A stretch of DNA of 64,000 bases from positions 62,001 to 126,000 of the forward strand of contig DATCTV010000043.1 of the NCBI GenBank assembly GCA_036567785.1. Direction: 5' to 3'. The translations under genes and the position numbers were made by a program. Source of the DNA: Desulfomonilia bacterium (lineage in GTDB: Bacteria > Desulfobacterota > Desulfomonilia > UBA1062). A model generated the notes under the pieces. The model saw only the letters and a program-made list of their open reading frames with translations. It had not been told where the DNA came from and searched no databases. Shown here piece by piece: positions 26,326 through 33,980 of this stretch. How positions within the stretch are numbered: the first letter of the stretch is position 1; each line of letters starts with the position of its first letter.

Positions 26326-27444
26326 CTACGAGCTTACGAACCATGAGACGGGCATCCTGAGACTCACAGGCTGAGGATATTTCTTAATGTAACCTGTTCT
26401 CAGAATGAACTGGATTTTCTTCTCAATCCCTAGTTCATTATTGACATTATCCTTAAATGGAACTTCTTCAAGTATCTGGGTCATGGGATGCACTGCAATC
26501 ATTTTTTCTCTTACATTAAGAAACATATCCTGAAATTTCGAGCCGGCAGAGATGAGAGGGGCTATGTCTGATTTTTGAGAAGTTATTATTATCCAGCCTC
26601 CATAGTTTGAAACCTGTCTTGTCACCATATCTATGGATTTCTTTTTGAAATCATCAGTAAGGACTGACTTCCTGTTATAAAAATTCCTTACAAACCATCC
26701 CGCCGCACCTTTGATGTCCATAGATGCCGGGGTAAGGCCGTTTCTGAATTTTCTGGCATCACTATTTGACCACCTTATCCAGTTTGAAAGCTCTTCCCAT
26801 GCCGGCACCCGGCCGGCCTGAATCCGGTTTGCCTCGATTGTTGCCGTCTGAAGATATGACGCCTCTTTCGTTCCCTTTGGAATATAAATGAAGTCGTCTT
26901 TGTTGCCGCCGGTTATAAATGAATAATCCGCCGCTGATATTGGCAGGGTCAACAGGTCTTTTCTCACCGTACGTCTTGAGGTCAGCTTTTCAATGTCAAA
27001 AGGGACAGATTTTCCCTTTTTAAGTGATATTTCTGCAATGGAATTGTCCTTGGGATCAATTGAGAGAATATCTGTATTCACACTGTATCCTCTTGCGCCT
27101 GCTGCGATCTCCAGATTCCGCAGGAAAGCACCCATGGAAAGCATCAGTTCCCTGTTTGCAGGATCGACTCCCGGGAGCCATCTCTGTCTTGCTGAACAAA
27201 GCATCCATTTGCCGGGTTCCATTATTCTGATTTTCCACGGCTGAGTATTATGTCCGCTAGGCGCAAGCGAGGCCATATTCAGTATATCAAATTCCTCCCT
27301 GCTTATAAGTTTTGCAACCCTGTCATAATCATCTTCCCTGATGTCTTTTCTCGTCAGATCACCAAATCCGTAAACAGCCGGCATACTTGAAGCTAGTATA
27401 AGGGTACCGGTTATCCTGATAAAATCTCTTCTTTTCATTTCCAT
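26326..27444 (-). CDS. Tat-exported nitroreductase-fold (Acg-like) protein
   Basis: 372 residues. The N-terminus MEMKRRDFIRITGTLILASS has the twin-arginine export motif (RRDFI) and a hydrophobic core, so the protein is probably exported folded with a flavin. The body has the FMN-binding nitroreductase signature ILNMASLAPSGHNTQPWKI near residue 60 and the Acg-type second half (TPASMDIKGAAGWF, SNYGGWIIIT, HPMTQILEEVP). Substrate unknown. AAAGGAGAC lies 6-8 bases ahead of the ATG. It is followed on the same strand by the DedA fusion, suggesting a shared envelope role. Confidence 0.82.
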   Translation of the reverse strand: MEMKRRDFIRITGTLILASSMPAVYGFGDLTRKDIREDDYDRVAKLISREEFDILNMASLAPSGHNTQPWKIRIMEPGKWMLCSARQRWLPGVDPANRELMLSMGAFLRNLEIAAGARGYSVNTDILSIDPKDNSIAEISLKKGKSVPFDIEKLTSRRTVRKDLLTLPISAADYSFITGGNKDDFIYIPKGTKEASYLQTATIEANRIQAGRVPAWEELSNWIRWSNSDARKFRNGLTPASMDIKGAAGWFVRNFYNRKSVLTDDFKKKSIDMVTRQVSNYGGWIIITSQKSDIAPLISAGSKFQDMFLNVREKMIAVHPMTQILEEVPFKDNVNNELGIEKKIQFILRTGYIKKYPQPVSLRMPVSWFVSS

Positions 27445-27531
27445 AACAGAGTCTCCTTTATTCCTAATTAAGAATTGGGAAAGAAAGACCGGCAGAATTC
27501 ATAAAAAACATTAAAAATTCCGGCGCTGCAT

Positions 27532-27678
27532 CACACTTGCAAGTTCAGGCAATAACGCCGGGTTTCTAAACATATAATAGACTTTGCAGGTCTTCTTCCT
27601 TTTGCAGGAACTCGCACACACCTCCACAGAAATTTTGGGACTGCCTTTTCTCTTCGGACACGTGATGTAATTTTTCAT
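27532..27678 (-). CDS. Small four-cysteine protein coupled to the sirtuin gene
   Basis: A 48-residue frame whose ATG (27678-27676) overlaps the sirtuin stop in the bases ATGA, good evidence that it is translated. It reads MKNYITCPKRKGSPKISVEV, then CASSCKRKKTCKVYYMF. The four cysteines (7, 21, 25, 31) and many Lys/Arg suggest a small zinc- or iron-binding, nucleic-acid- or protein-binding peptide. The family is not named here. It is too short for a routine gene call. The stop codon position depends on the bases at 27532-27534. Confidence 0.6.
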
Positions 27679-28520
27679 TTTATTCTCTTCAACTTTTTAA
27701 TCCTCTCGATAATACTCTGAAGAATCAACCCAGTTGATCCCTGTATGATGAAATCCGATACTCTTTCAGTCAATGAAGTCGGTTCTCTGTTGATTTCGAT
27801 AATCCTGCATTCCTTTATACACGCATTGAAACCGCCGAGCCTTCTTGATGAAGAATGCATCCCCTTTGCAATGAGAGGCAATGAAGCCGCCGGCTCTACC
27901 TGTGCAGATGTCCCCACAACAAGCATGAGATCGCACGCCTCTGCCTCATCGATCGACTTCCTCATCGCTTCGGCCGGAATAGGCTCCCCGAACAGCACCG
28001 CATCAGGCTTTAAGAGTCCCCCGCATGAGCAGACTGGCGGAACTACACGACTCACCTGTTCGACAACCTCTTTGTACCAGATTTTTTTTGAACAGCTCAT
28101 GCACTTCGCAAACAGCATATTTCCATGGAAATCTATGACGTTTCTGCTGCCGGCCTTCTGATGAAGATTGTCGATATTCTGTGTAATGACTGTCTTTATA
28201 AGGCCTGCATGTTCAAGAATCGATAATGCCTCATGCCCCCGGTTCGGCTTTGCATCCCACAGGGGCAGATCGCCTGCGCTGAACATTTCGATGAACGACC
28301 GCCAGACATTCTCTGGATGCGATATAAACCTGTCAAAGAAAAATATCATCGGATCATATCTTTCCCATATCCCTCCCGGTGACCTGAAATCGGGGATACC
28401 GGATTCCGTGGAAATCCCTGCTCCTGTAAGGGCTATGGCATGATGAGAATTTATGATGATATCAGCAGCCTTTTCAATCAGATGTGGGTCCATATTAAGA
28501 TAGAGTTTTAACAGAGACAT
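27675..28520 (-). CDS. NAD-dependent protein deacylase (sirtuin)
   Basis: Removes acyl groups from lysines using NAD. 281 residues with all sirtuin marks: IALTGAGISTESGIPDFRSP (NAD-binding GAGxS), ITQNIDNLHQKAG, the catalytic His in IDFHGNM, a zinc ribbon with CMSC and CSCGG, KPDAVLFGEPIP, and VVGTSAQVEPAASLP. The first 10 residues are unusual; an inner ATG at MDPHLIE (28493) is an alternative, though neither start has a clear ribosome binding site. The C-terminal 60 residues are longer than in CobB. It is coupled to the small four-cysteine protein downstream. Confidence 0.93.
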   Translation of the reverse strand: MSLLKLYLNMDPHLIEKAADIIINSHHAIALTGAGISTESGIPDFRSPGGIWERYDPMIFFFDRFISHPENVWRSFIEMFSAGDLPLWDAKPNRGHEALSILEHAGLIKTVITQNIDNLHQKAGSRNVIDFHGNMLFAKCMSCSKKIWYKEVVEQVSRVVPPVCSCGGLLKPDAVLFGEPIPAEAMRKSIDEAEACDLMLVVGTSAQVEPAASLPLIAKGMHSSSRRLGGFNACIKECRIIEINREPTSLTERVSDFIIQGSTGLILQSIIERIKKLKRIK

Positions 28521-28563
28521 CTCTTTAAATCAATCCTTACAAACAACACCGGATAAGCGCCTC

Positions 28564-28593
28564 TTGACAAAATTTTTCATCTGCAAGTAAACA
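28564..28593 (+). promoter_or_regulatory. Candidate sigma-70 promoter of the phosphofructokinase gene
   Basis: A perfect TTGACA at 28564-28569 is followed after 18 bases by TAAACA, and 30 bases later comes the ATG with GGGAGGGGAAGAT ahead. The -10 element is a weak match. Confidence 0.4.
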
Positions 28594-28623
28594 TAGGCAC
28601 AATTTTTATCGGGAGGGGAAGAT

Positions 28624-29775
28624 ATGAGGATAGGTATTCTGACAGGAGGCGGTGATGTACCGGGTCTTAATCCGTGCATCAAGGCCCTGGTTTACAGAGC
28701 AATCGATGAGGGTCACGAGGTAATAGGAATAAGAAGGGGCTGGTTCGGCATATTGAATTACAATCCGGAACTGAGCCTTAAAGATAATGCCGTCAATGCA
28801 CTCATTCTGGACAAACAGGCCGTAAGAACTGTGGACCGTTCAGGCGGTACGTTCCTTCACACATCGCGCACGAATCCTTCCAAGGTCAAGGCTAAAGACC
28901 TTCCTGCCCATCTGAAAGGCAGCATCCCTGATGGAGACAGGTTTGATATGACACCGCATGCCCTTAAGGTCGTTGAAGCACTTAATCTGGATGTCCTGGT
29001 TCCCATTGGCGGAGATGACACTCAAAGCTACAGCGAACGGCTTCACCGTGAAGGCGTCAGGGTGATTGCAATTCCCAAAACAATGGACAATGACGTGTTC
29101 GGAACAGATTATTGTATCGGCTTTTCAACAGCTGTCAGCCGGAGCGAACAGCTGATTACAAATATGCGCTCAAGCGTGGGCTCCCATGAAAGGATTGCTG
29201 TCATTGAACTCTTCGGAAGGAATTCAGGTGAAACATCTTTGATGGCCGCATATCTTTCCTCTGTTGACAGGGCGCTGATTTCAGAAGTTCCTTTCGATCC
29301 TGATAAACTGGCAAAATTAATCATGGAAGACAAAAGATCAAACCCGAGCAACTACGCAATGCTGACAATTTCCGAGGGTGCAATGCTTATGGGTGGCAGC
29401 ATAGTTGAAAGCGGAGAGGAGGACCCTTACGGCCATAAGAAGCTTGGCGGTATAGGCCAGGTTACAACCGACATCCTGAAAAAAGAAACCGGGCAGGAAG
29501 TTGTATACCAGTCCATCGGATACATGATGAGAAGCGGCGCCCCGGACTCCGTCGACCTCATGGTGGGATTCAATTTTGCAAATCTGGCACTTGACCTGAT
29601 AGGTAAACAAATCTACGGCAGAATGCTGGCCATCAAAAACGGCGTCTACACGCACATTCCGCTAAGCATGGTCACAACAGGCATCAAGAGGGTGAATGTC
29701 GATGAGTTCTATGACATCGAAAAATACAGACCGAACATAAAAAATCTTGAAGGAAAACCACTGTTCCTCTACTGA
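28624..29775 (+). CDS. pfp: 6-phosphofructokinase, probably pyrophosphate-dependent
   Basis: 383 residues of the PfkA superfamily: [20 protein letters not shown] opens the phosphate-donor site. The residue after the conserved GGD, which is Gly104 in the ATP enzyme of E. coli, is Asp132 here (IGGDDTQS), and Gly124 is Lys152 (PKTMDND). Asp and Lys at these sites mark PPi as the phosphate donor, because Asp blocks the ATP alpha-phosphate. Further motifs are [15 protein letters not shown] and [13 protein letters not shown] use by some Lys-type enzymes cannot be fully excluded. It stands alone with its own promoter and terminator. Confidence 0.9.
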   Translation: MRIGILTGGGDVPGLNPCIKALVYRAIDEGHEVIGIRRGWFGILNYNPELSLKDNAVNALILDKQAVRTVDRSGGTFLHTSRTNPSKVKAKDLPAHLKGSIPDGDRFDMTPHALKVVEALNLDVLVPIGGDDTQSYSERLHREGVRVIAIPKTMDNDVFGTDYCIGFSTAVSRSEQLITNMRSSVGSHERIAVIELFGRNSGETSLMAAYLSSVDRALISEVPFDPDKLAKLIMEDKRSNPSNYAMLTISEGAMLMGGSIVESGEEDPYGHKKLGGIGQVTTDILKKETGQEVVYQSIGYMMRSGAPDSVDLMVGFNFANLALDLIGKQIYGRMLAIKNGVYTHIPLSMVTTGIKRVNVDEFYDIEKYRPNIKNLEGKPLFLY

Positions 29776-29778
29776 TTT

Positions 29779-29809
29779 AAAAGGGCGGCATGAAAACCGC
29801 CCTTTTTTC
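29779..29809. terminator. Rho-independent terminator between pfp and aroE
   Basis: AAGGGCGG-type stem AAAGGGCGG (from 29780) pairs with CCGCCCTTT across the loop CATGAAAA; a run of six T follows. AAAA upstream makes it work on the opposite strand for aroE as well. Confidence 0.9.
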
Positions 29810-29810
29810 T

Positions 29811-30680
29811 TTATATTCTAAGCTTATCGAGAACAACCTTTCTCATTACTTCAACTGGGGCCTTGACCCCGGTGAAATGTTCAAACTGAAGGGCTGCCTG
29901 ATTGATGAAAAGTTCAACCCCGGGGATGACTGCAAGACCGCATGACTTTGCTTCTTTGATGAGTTTTGTTTCAAGCGGGTTATAGACTATGTCGAAAACG
30001 ACCTGATCTTTCCTGAATATTTCGGGAGGTATAAGGGATGCATCTTCATTCGGGTGCATTCCGACCGAAGTACAGTTTATAATTATATCCGCCCTTTTAA
30101 CGGCATCAAACACTGTACGATCCGTTATAAGTTGAGCAGTAATAGGGGTTTTTGTCCCTGAGACAAGGTCTCTTTCCAGTCCCCTGAGCAGAGTTTCGTT
30201 TATATCAAGCAGCGTAATTCCCGAGATTCCGGCATTCATTGCCAGCGTGAATGAAATCGCCCTGGAAGCGCCCCCTGCGCCCAGAATCAGGACATCTCGC
30301 CCTTCAAGCTCGACCCCGCCATCAAGAAGTGCCTTCATCGCACCCGGCCCGTCAGTTCCCAGCCCGATAAGCTTCTCTCCCTCATGAATGACGGTATTGA
30401 TGGAGCCTATCGCTTTGTCAGTATCTGAGATTTCATCCACATATTTAATGATCTCAATCTTATGAGGGATGGTGACGCTCAATCCCCTGAGATTGCTCAA
30501 TGCCCTGACACCTGCCAGAGCGTTCCTGATATCCTCCACCCTTGAAGCGACATAGACGAAATCTAGTCCAAGATGCTCGTAGGCGGCATTGTGAATGGCA
30601 GGTGACAGACTGTGAGCAACCGGATTTCCTATTACTGCACAGAATCTGGTACTTGTATTTATTGATGTCAGATTGCCCAT
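29811..30680 (-). CDS. aroE: Shikimate dehydrogenase
   Basis: Reduces 3-dehydroshikimate to shikimate in aromatic amino acid synthesis. 289 residues with the substrate-binding start FCAVIGNPVAHSLSPAIHNAA, LRGLSVTIPHK with the catalytic Lys, IGSINTVI, GLGTDGPGAMKALL, the NADP loop VLILGAGGASRAISFTLA, INCTSVGMHPNEDASLIP and the end VELFINQAALQFEHFTG. GGGAGGG lies 3 bases ahead of the ATG. A TTGACA at 30736-30731 with AT-rich -10 matches near 30710 gives a candidate promoter on the minus strand. Confidence 0.96.
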   Translation of the reverse strand: MGNLTSINTSTRFCAVIGNPVAHSLSPAIHNAAYEHLGLDFVYVASRVEDIRNALAGVRALSNLRGLSVTIPHKIEIIKYVDEISDTDKAIGSINTVIHEGEKLIGLGTDGPGAMKALLDGGVELEGRDVLILGAGGASRAISFTLAMNAGISGITLLDINETLLRGLERDLVSGTKTPITAQLITDRTVFDAVKRADIIINCTSVGMHPNEDASLIPPEIFRKDQVVFDIVYNPLETKLIKEAKSCGLAVIPGVELFINQAALQFEHFTGVKAPVEVMRKVVLDKLRI

Positions 30681-30872
30681 GAACCCTCCCTAGTAATGAA
30701 TTTCTTATATAAAATACCGCCAGCCTCATTTGTCAACATGGCTTGCTTTTTCCTATTGGAAAAAAAGGCGTTGAAATATCCCGTTTCGTTAACGGTTTAT
30801 ACCGGCAGAAACAGGGACAGTAAACAATAACTGTTTATCGTCAAGTTTTTTTCCGGAGAATCTCAAAGAATC

Positions 30873-30901
30873 TTGACAAGGTAGAATCTCTTGCATATAA
30901 A
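30873..30901 (+). promoter_or_regulatory. Sigma-70 promoter of tRNA-Gly
   Basis: TTGACA (30873-30878), 17 bases, TATAAA (30896-30901), followed by a GC-rich discriminator GGGGCGC typical of stable-RNA promoters, 12 bases ahead of the tRNA. Confidence 0.85.
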
Positions 30902-30913
30902 GGGGCGCACGGT

Positions 30914-30988
30914 GCGGGAATAACTCAGTGGTAGAGTGTAACCTTGCCAAGGTTAAAGTCGCGGGTTCGAATCCCGTTTCCCGCTCCA
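30914..30988 (+). tRNA. tRNA-Gly (anticodon GCC)
   Basis: The cloverleaf folds completely: acceptor GCGGGAA/TTCCCGC, D-arm with CTCAGTGGTAGAG, anticodon arm TAACC-TTGCCAA-GGTTA with anticodon GCC, and T-arm GCGGGTTCGAATCCCGT (T-stem with TTCGAAT loop). The CCA end is encoded, total 75 bases. It is a single gene with its own promoter. Confidence 0.97.
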
Positions 30989-31023
30989 GTAAGAAATATT
31001 CCGGAAAAAAATCCCGCAATAAG

Positions 31024-31046
31024 AAATACAAGGTATTTTTGTATTT
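31024..31046 (+). terminator. AT-rich hairpin downstream of tRNA-Gly
   Basis: AAATACAA (31024-31031) pairs with TTGTATTT (31039-31046) over a 7-base loop. It may end the tRNA transcript; the stem is weak and AT-rich. Confidence 0.35.
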
Positions 31047-31188
31047 GCAGTTATGGCTTATCAACCATAAGGCCTTGGTTTGTTTTATGGTCGGTTCACC
31101 TCAACGTATGCCTATTATAAACTGCAGCAAAAGTATTTTTTATGGATTATTAAAGGATTAGTTTTTTTCTCAATATTTTAAAAAAGTT

Positions 31189-31204
31189 TGGCACGCATCT
31201 GGCA
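31189..31204 (+). promoter_or_regulatory. Sigma-54 promoter of the acyl-CoA ligase gene
   Basis: TTGGCACG-type -24 box (TGGCACG from 31189) and TGGCA at 31200-31204; GG and GC are ten bases apart. The -12 box deviates (TGGC for TTGC). The predicted transcription start is near 31215, 55 bases ahead of the ATG. AACC-AT-AAGGCCTT-GGTT (31063-31080), about 140 bases upstream, could bind an activator. Confidence 0.5.
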
Positions 31205-31269
31205 AATAATGCGAATGAAAAAGGGTTGGTTTTCAGATCATATCTTAAACAATAAATGGGGGGATTAAG

Positions 31270-32910
31270 ATGAGCGGTTTTCGCAATATCACAGTCGGCA
31301 AAATTCTACATGAAACAGCGTTACTACACCCTGATCGTGATGCGCTTGTATTTCCTGAATCCGGGATAAGGCTTTCATGGAAGGAGTTCGAAAAAAAGTG
31401 TGTCAGTGTTGCAAAGGGATTCATGGCGCTCGGAGTCGAAAAAGGGGATCATGTATCCGTATGGACTACGAATCTGCCTGAATGGATTTACATGCAGTTC
31501 GGTCTCGGCATGATAGGGGCTGTTCTTGTAACGGTAAACACGAACTACAAATCTAGCGAGCTTGAATATATACTCAGGCAGTCGGATTCCACAACACTTG
31601 TTCTTATGGACGGATACAGGGATTCCAGCTTTGTCGATATGGCCTATGAAGTCCTTCCCGGATTGAGTGAGACCGGCTGCGGAAGATACTCAAATGAAAA
31701 AATGCCTTATCTGAAAAACGTTGTCTACATAGGCCCAAGGAATGACACTCCGGGCATGTTCAGATTCGATGAGCTGCTTATCATGGGAGAGGCTGTAACT
31801 GACATGCAACTTCAGGAGCGTGCTAATTCACTGGATACGCACGATGTTATAAATATGCAGTACACATCCGGCACAACCGGTTTTCCCAAAGGGGTAATGC
31901 TTACACACCACAATGTAGTGAACAATGCAATCATGGTCGGAGATGTCCTTGACCTGACTCATGAAGACAGGCTTCTGATTCACGTCCCTTTGTTCCATTG
32001 CTTCGGATGCGTTATGAGCACACTGAATGCCGTAAGCCACGGTTCGACAATGGTCGTCGTGGAAAGTTTCGATCCCCTGAAGGCCCTTCAGTATATCGAC
32101 AGGGAAAAATGTACGGCGATAAACGGTGTGCCGACTATGTTCATAGCAATGCTGAACCACCCTGACTTCCCGAATTATGACATGTCATCATTAAGGACAG
32201 GCATCATGGCCGGCGCGCCCTGCCCGGTCGAGGTCATGAACGACGTGCGCACGAAGATGCACTGCCCCGAAATCGTCATAGCATTCGGTCAGACAGAAAG
32301 TTCACCTGTAATGACCATGACCAGGAGAAATGACCCGGTGGAACTCAGGGTATCGACCGTCGGTACACTTCTGCCTGACATCGAAGGCAAGATCATCGAC
32401 CCTGCTACAGGAGAAGATGTCGGCCCTGATATACAGGGAGAGATAGTAACCAGAAGCGCCTGCGTCATGAAGGGCTATTACAAGATGGACGATGCGACAT
32501 TGGAAACCATAGACAAAGACGGATGGCTTCACACCGGAGACCTCGGAAAAGTTGACAATAACGGTTATTTCAAGGTGACCGGAAGGATAAAGGAAATGAT
32601 AATCAGGGGCGGAGAAAATATCTATCCCCGTGAGATCGAGGAGTTCCTGCATAAGAATCCCAAAATCAGCGATGTTTATGTTGTGGGAATCCCCGATAAG
32701 AAATACGGGGAGCAGCTTCTCGCGGTTATAAAGCTGACCGATGGTCAGGTGTCCTCGGCTGAAGAGATGGTGGAATTCTGCCAGGGGAAAATCGCCAGGC
32801 ATAAGATTCCCAAATACTGGGAGTTCGTTGACTCCTATCCCATGACCGCAAGCGGAAAGATACAGAAGTATAAAATAGTTGAAGAATACTCCAGCAAATA
32901 CGCCTACTAG
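31270..32910 (+). CDS. Acyl-CoA synthetase, AMP-binding (FadD/AcsA-like)
   Basis: Activates a carboxylic acid with ATP and CoA. 546 residues of the ANL superfamily: P-loop YTSGTTGFPKGVMLTHHNVV, HVPLFHCFGCVMSTLNAV, the A5 motif AFGQTESSPVMTM, A7 DGWLHTGDLGKVDNNGYF, A8 GRIKEMIIRGGENIYPREIE and the A10 Lys in TASGKIQKYKI. The overall pattern is that of medium/long-chain fatty acid ligases, but the exact acid is not readable. GGGGGG lies 6 bases ahead of the ATG. A sigma-54-type promoter precedes and a clear terminator follows, so it is its own transcription unit. Confidence 0.93.
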   Translation: MSGFRNITVGKILHETALLHPDRDALVFPESGIRLSWKEFEKKCVSVAKGFMALGVEKGDHVSVWTTNLPEWIYMQFGLGMIGAVLVTVNTNYKSSELEYILRQSDSTTLVLMDGYRDSSFVDMAYEVLPGLSETGCGRYSNEKMPYLKNVVYIGPRNDTPGMFRFDELLIMGEAVTDMQLQERANSLDTHDVINMQYTSGTTGFPKGVMLTHHNVVNNAIMVGDVLDLTHEDRLLIHVPLFHCFGCVMSTLNAVSHGSTMVVVESFDPLKALQYIDREKCTAINGVPTMFIAMLNHPDFPNYDMSSLRTGIMAGAPCPVEVMNDVRTKMHCPEIVIAFGQTESSPVMTMTRRNDPVELRVSTVGTLLPDIEGKIIDPATGEDVGPDIQGEIVTRSACVMKGYYKMDDATLETIDKDGWLHTGDLGKVDNNGYFKVTGRIKEMIIRGGENIYPREIEEFLHKNPKISDVYVVGIPDKKYGEQLLAVIKLTDGQVSSAEEMVEFCQGKIARHKIPKYWEFVDSYPMTASGKIQKYKIVEEYSSKYAY

Positions 32911-32926
32911 ATGAACTCGGTTCAAA

Positions 32927-32957
32927 GCCTGCAACAAAACAATTGTTGCAGGCTTTT
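32927..32957 (+). terminator. Rho-independent terminator of the acyl-CoA ligase gene
   Basis: GCCTGCAAC (32927-32935) pairs with GTTGCAGGC (32945-32953), 9-base loop, followed by TTTT. Confidence 0.9.
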
Positions 32958-33110
32958 CTACTTGAAAATAACCGATTATGCCCTCCAAAAGATAAACCTT
33001 ATTTAATCTCCGCAGCACATCCGCCTTCTCAGGAAACCAGCTATTTCTGTTCAATATGATAAATTCATATTTCCAGGATTAATCATGTGGACAAAAGATG
33101 ATGAATCTAA

Positions 33111-33136
33111 TATATAGTCATATAGTCATATATATA
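33111..33136. repeat. Tandem TATAGTCA repeat ahead of the GntR regulator
   Basis: TATAGTCA stands twice in a row (33113-33120, 33121-33128) inside a TA-rich stretch, 26-50 bases ahead of the regulator's ATG. It may be an operator or promoter region; it does not have the usual GntR half-site shape. Confidence 0.35.
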
Positions 33137-33161
33137 ACTTAAATACAGAGAGATATGAAAA

Positions 33162-33917
33162 ATGCATAAGTCGGATCATGGAATATTGCAGAGGGAAGGC
33201 GTTCCCTTGCCTGCCTATTACAGGCTGCAGGAGGCGCTGCGCGGAAAAATAGAGGACGGCCACTGGAAGCCGGGAGATGCAATCCCTTCAGAGCGGCTCA
33301 TAACGGAGGAATACAGGATAAGCGCAGGTACCGTTAAAAAAGCCCTGGGCAACCTTGTGGACGAAGGTTACCTCTACCGTGTACAGGGCAAGGGCACATT
33401 CGTAGGAAAAAGCATCCTGAGACAGGAGAGCCTCAGATATTACAGGCTGGTAAGGGAGTTCGGCGACGGCATGGCAGAACTTAACGTGAAGCTCCTCGGC
33501 ATAAGAGAAGTTAAGGGATTCGAACCTGCAAACCGATTCCTCAGGATCGCAGGAGATCATTCCCTGTTCGAAATGAGAAGGCTTTTCAGCTCTAACGAAA
33601 AGCCAGTCGTCTATGCCGTTTCATATATCCCTAAAACTATGTTTCCCGGCTTTGAAACGATTTCCGCATCACGGCTTGAAAACAGTACATTCTATGAGGT
33701 TATCGAAAAGGACTACGGCATTCCCACCATCAGGAATCAGGAACTTTTTGGTGCGGCCTTGGCAGACGCCAAAACTGCTGGAGTTTTAAAGATCGGAAAG
33801 GACGAACCTTTACTTACGATAGAAATGCTCTCTTACACATACAAGAACATGCCATACGAATACCGCCTGAGCTACTGCCTTACATCAGGGCATAGAATAC
33901 TTGCAGAGATAAGATAA
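33162..33917 (+). CDS. GntR-family regulator, HutC/UTRA subfamily
   Basis: 251 residues. The N-terminal winged helix is typical of GntR proteins: PLPAYYRLQEALRGKIEDGH, WKPGDAIPSERLI, EEYRISAGTVKKALGNLVDE, GYLYRVQGKGTFVG. The C-terminal UTRA ligand domain follows (RLFSSNEKPVVYAVSYIPK, FYEVIEKDYGIP, EPLLTIEMLSYTYKNMPYEY). Such regulators respond to the substrate of the genes beside them, so this is most likely the local switch of the catabolic cluster 33981-43067. It lies 63 bases ahead of the flavoprotein gene on the same strand. Confidence 0.93.
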   Translation: MHKSDHGILQREGVPLPAYYRLQEALRGKIEDGHWKPGDAIPSERLITEEYRISAGTVKKALGNLVDEGYLYRVQGKGTFVGKSILRQESLRYYRLVREFGDGMAELNVKLLGIREVKGFEPANRFLRIAGDHSLFEMRRLFSSNEKPVVYAVSYIPKTMFPGFETISASRLENSTFYEVIEKDYGIPTIRNQELFGAALADAKTAGVLKIGKDEPLLTIEMLSYTYKNMPYEYRLSYCLTSGHRILAEIR

Positions 33918-33980
33918 CAGGACAGCCCGTCATTATTGTTTCATGGCGGGCAATTATACATGTTGCATCAAGGAGATTAC

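Noticed and set aside
30789-31064. Minus-strand frame of 91 residues containing GFEPATLTLARLHSTTELFP
   Set aside because: This is the well-known false protein read from the complement of a tRNA gene (here tRNA-Gly).
32302-33054. 250-residue minus-strand frame
   Set aside because: Mostly antisense to the acyl-CoA ligase and crosses its terminator; no recognisable motif.
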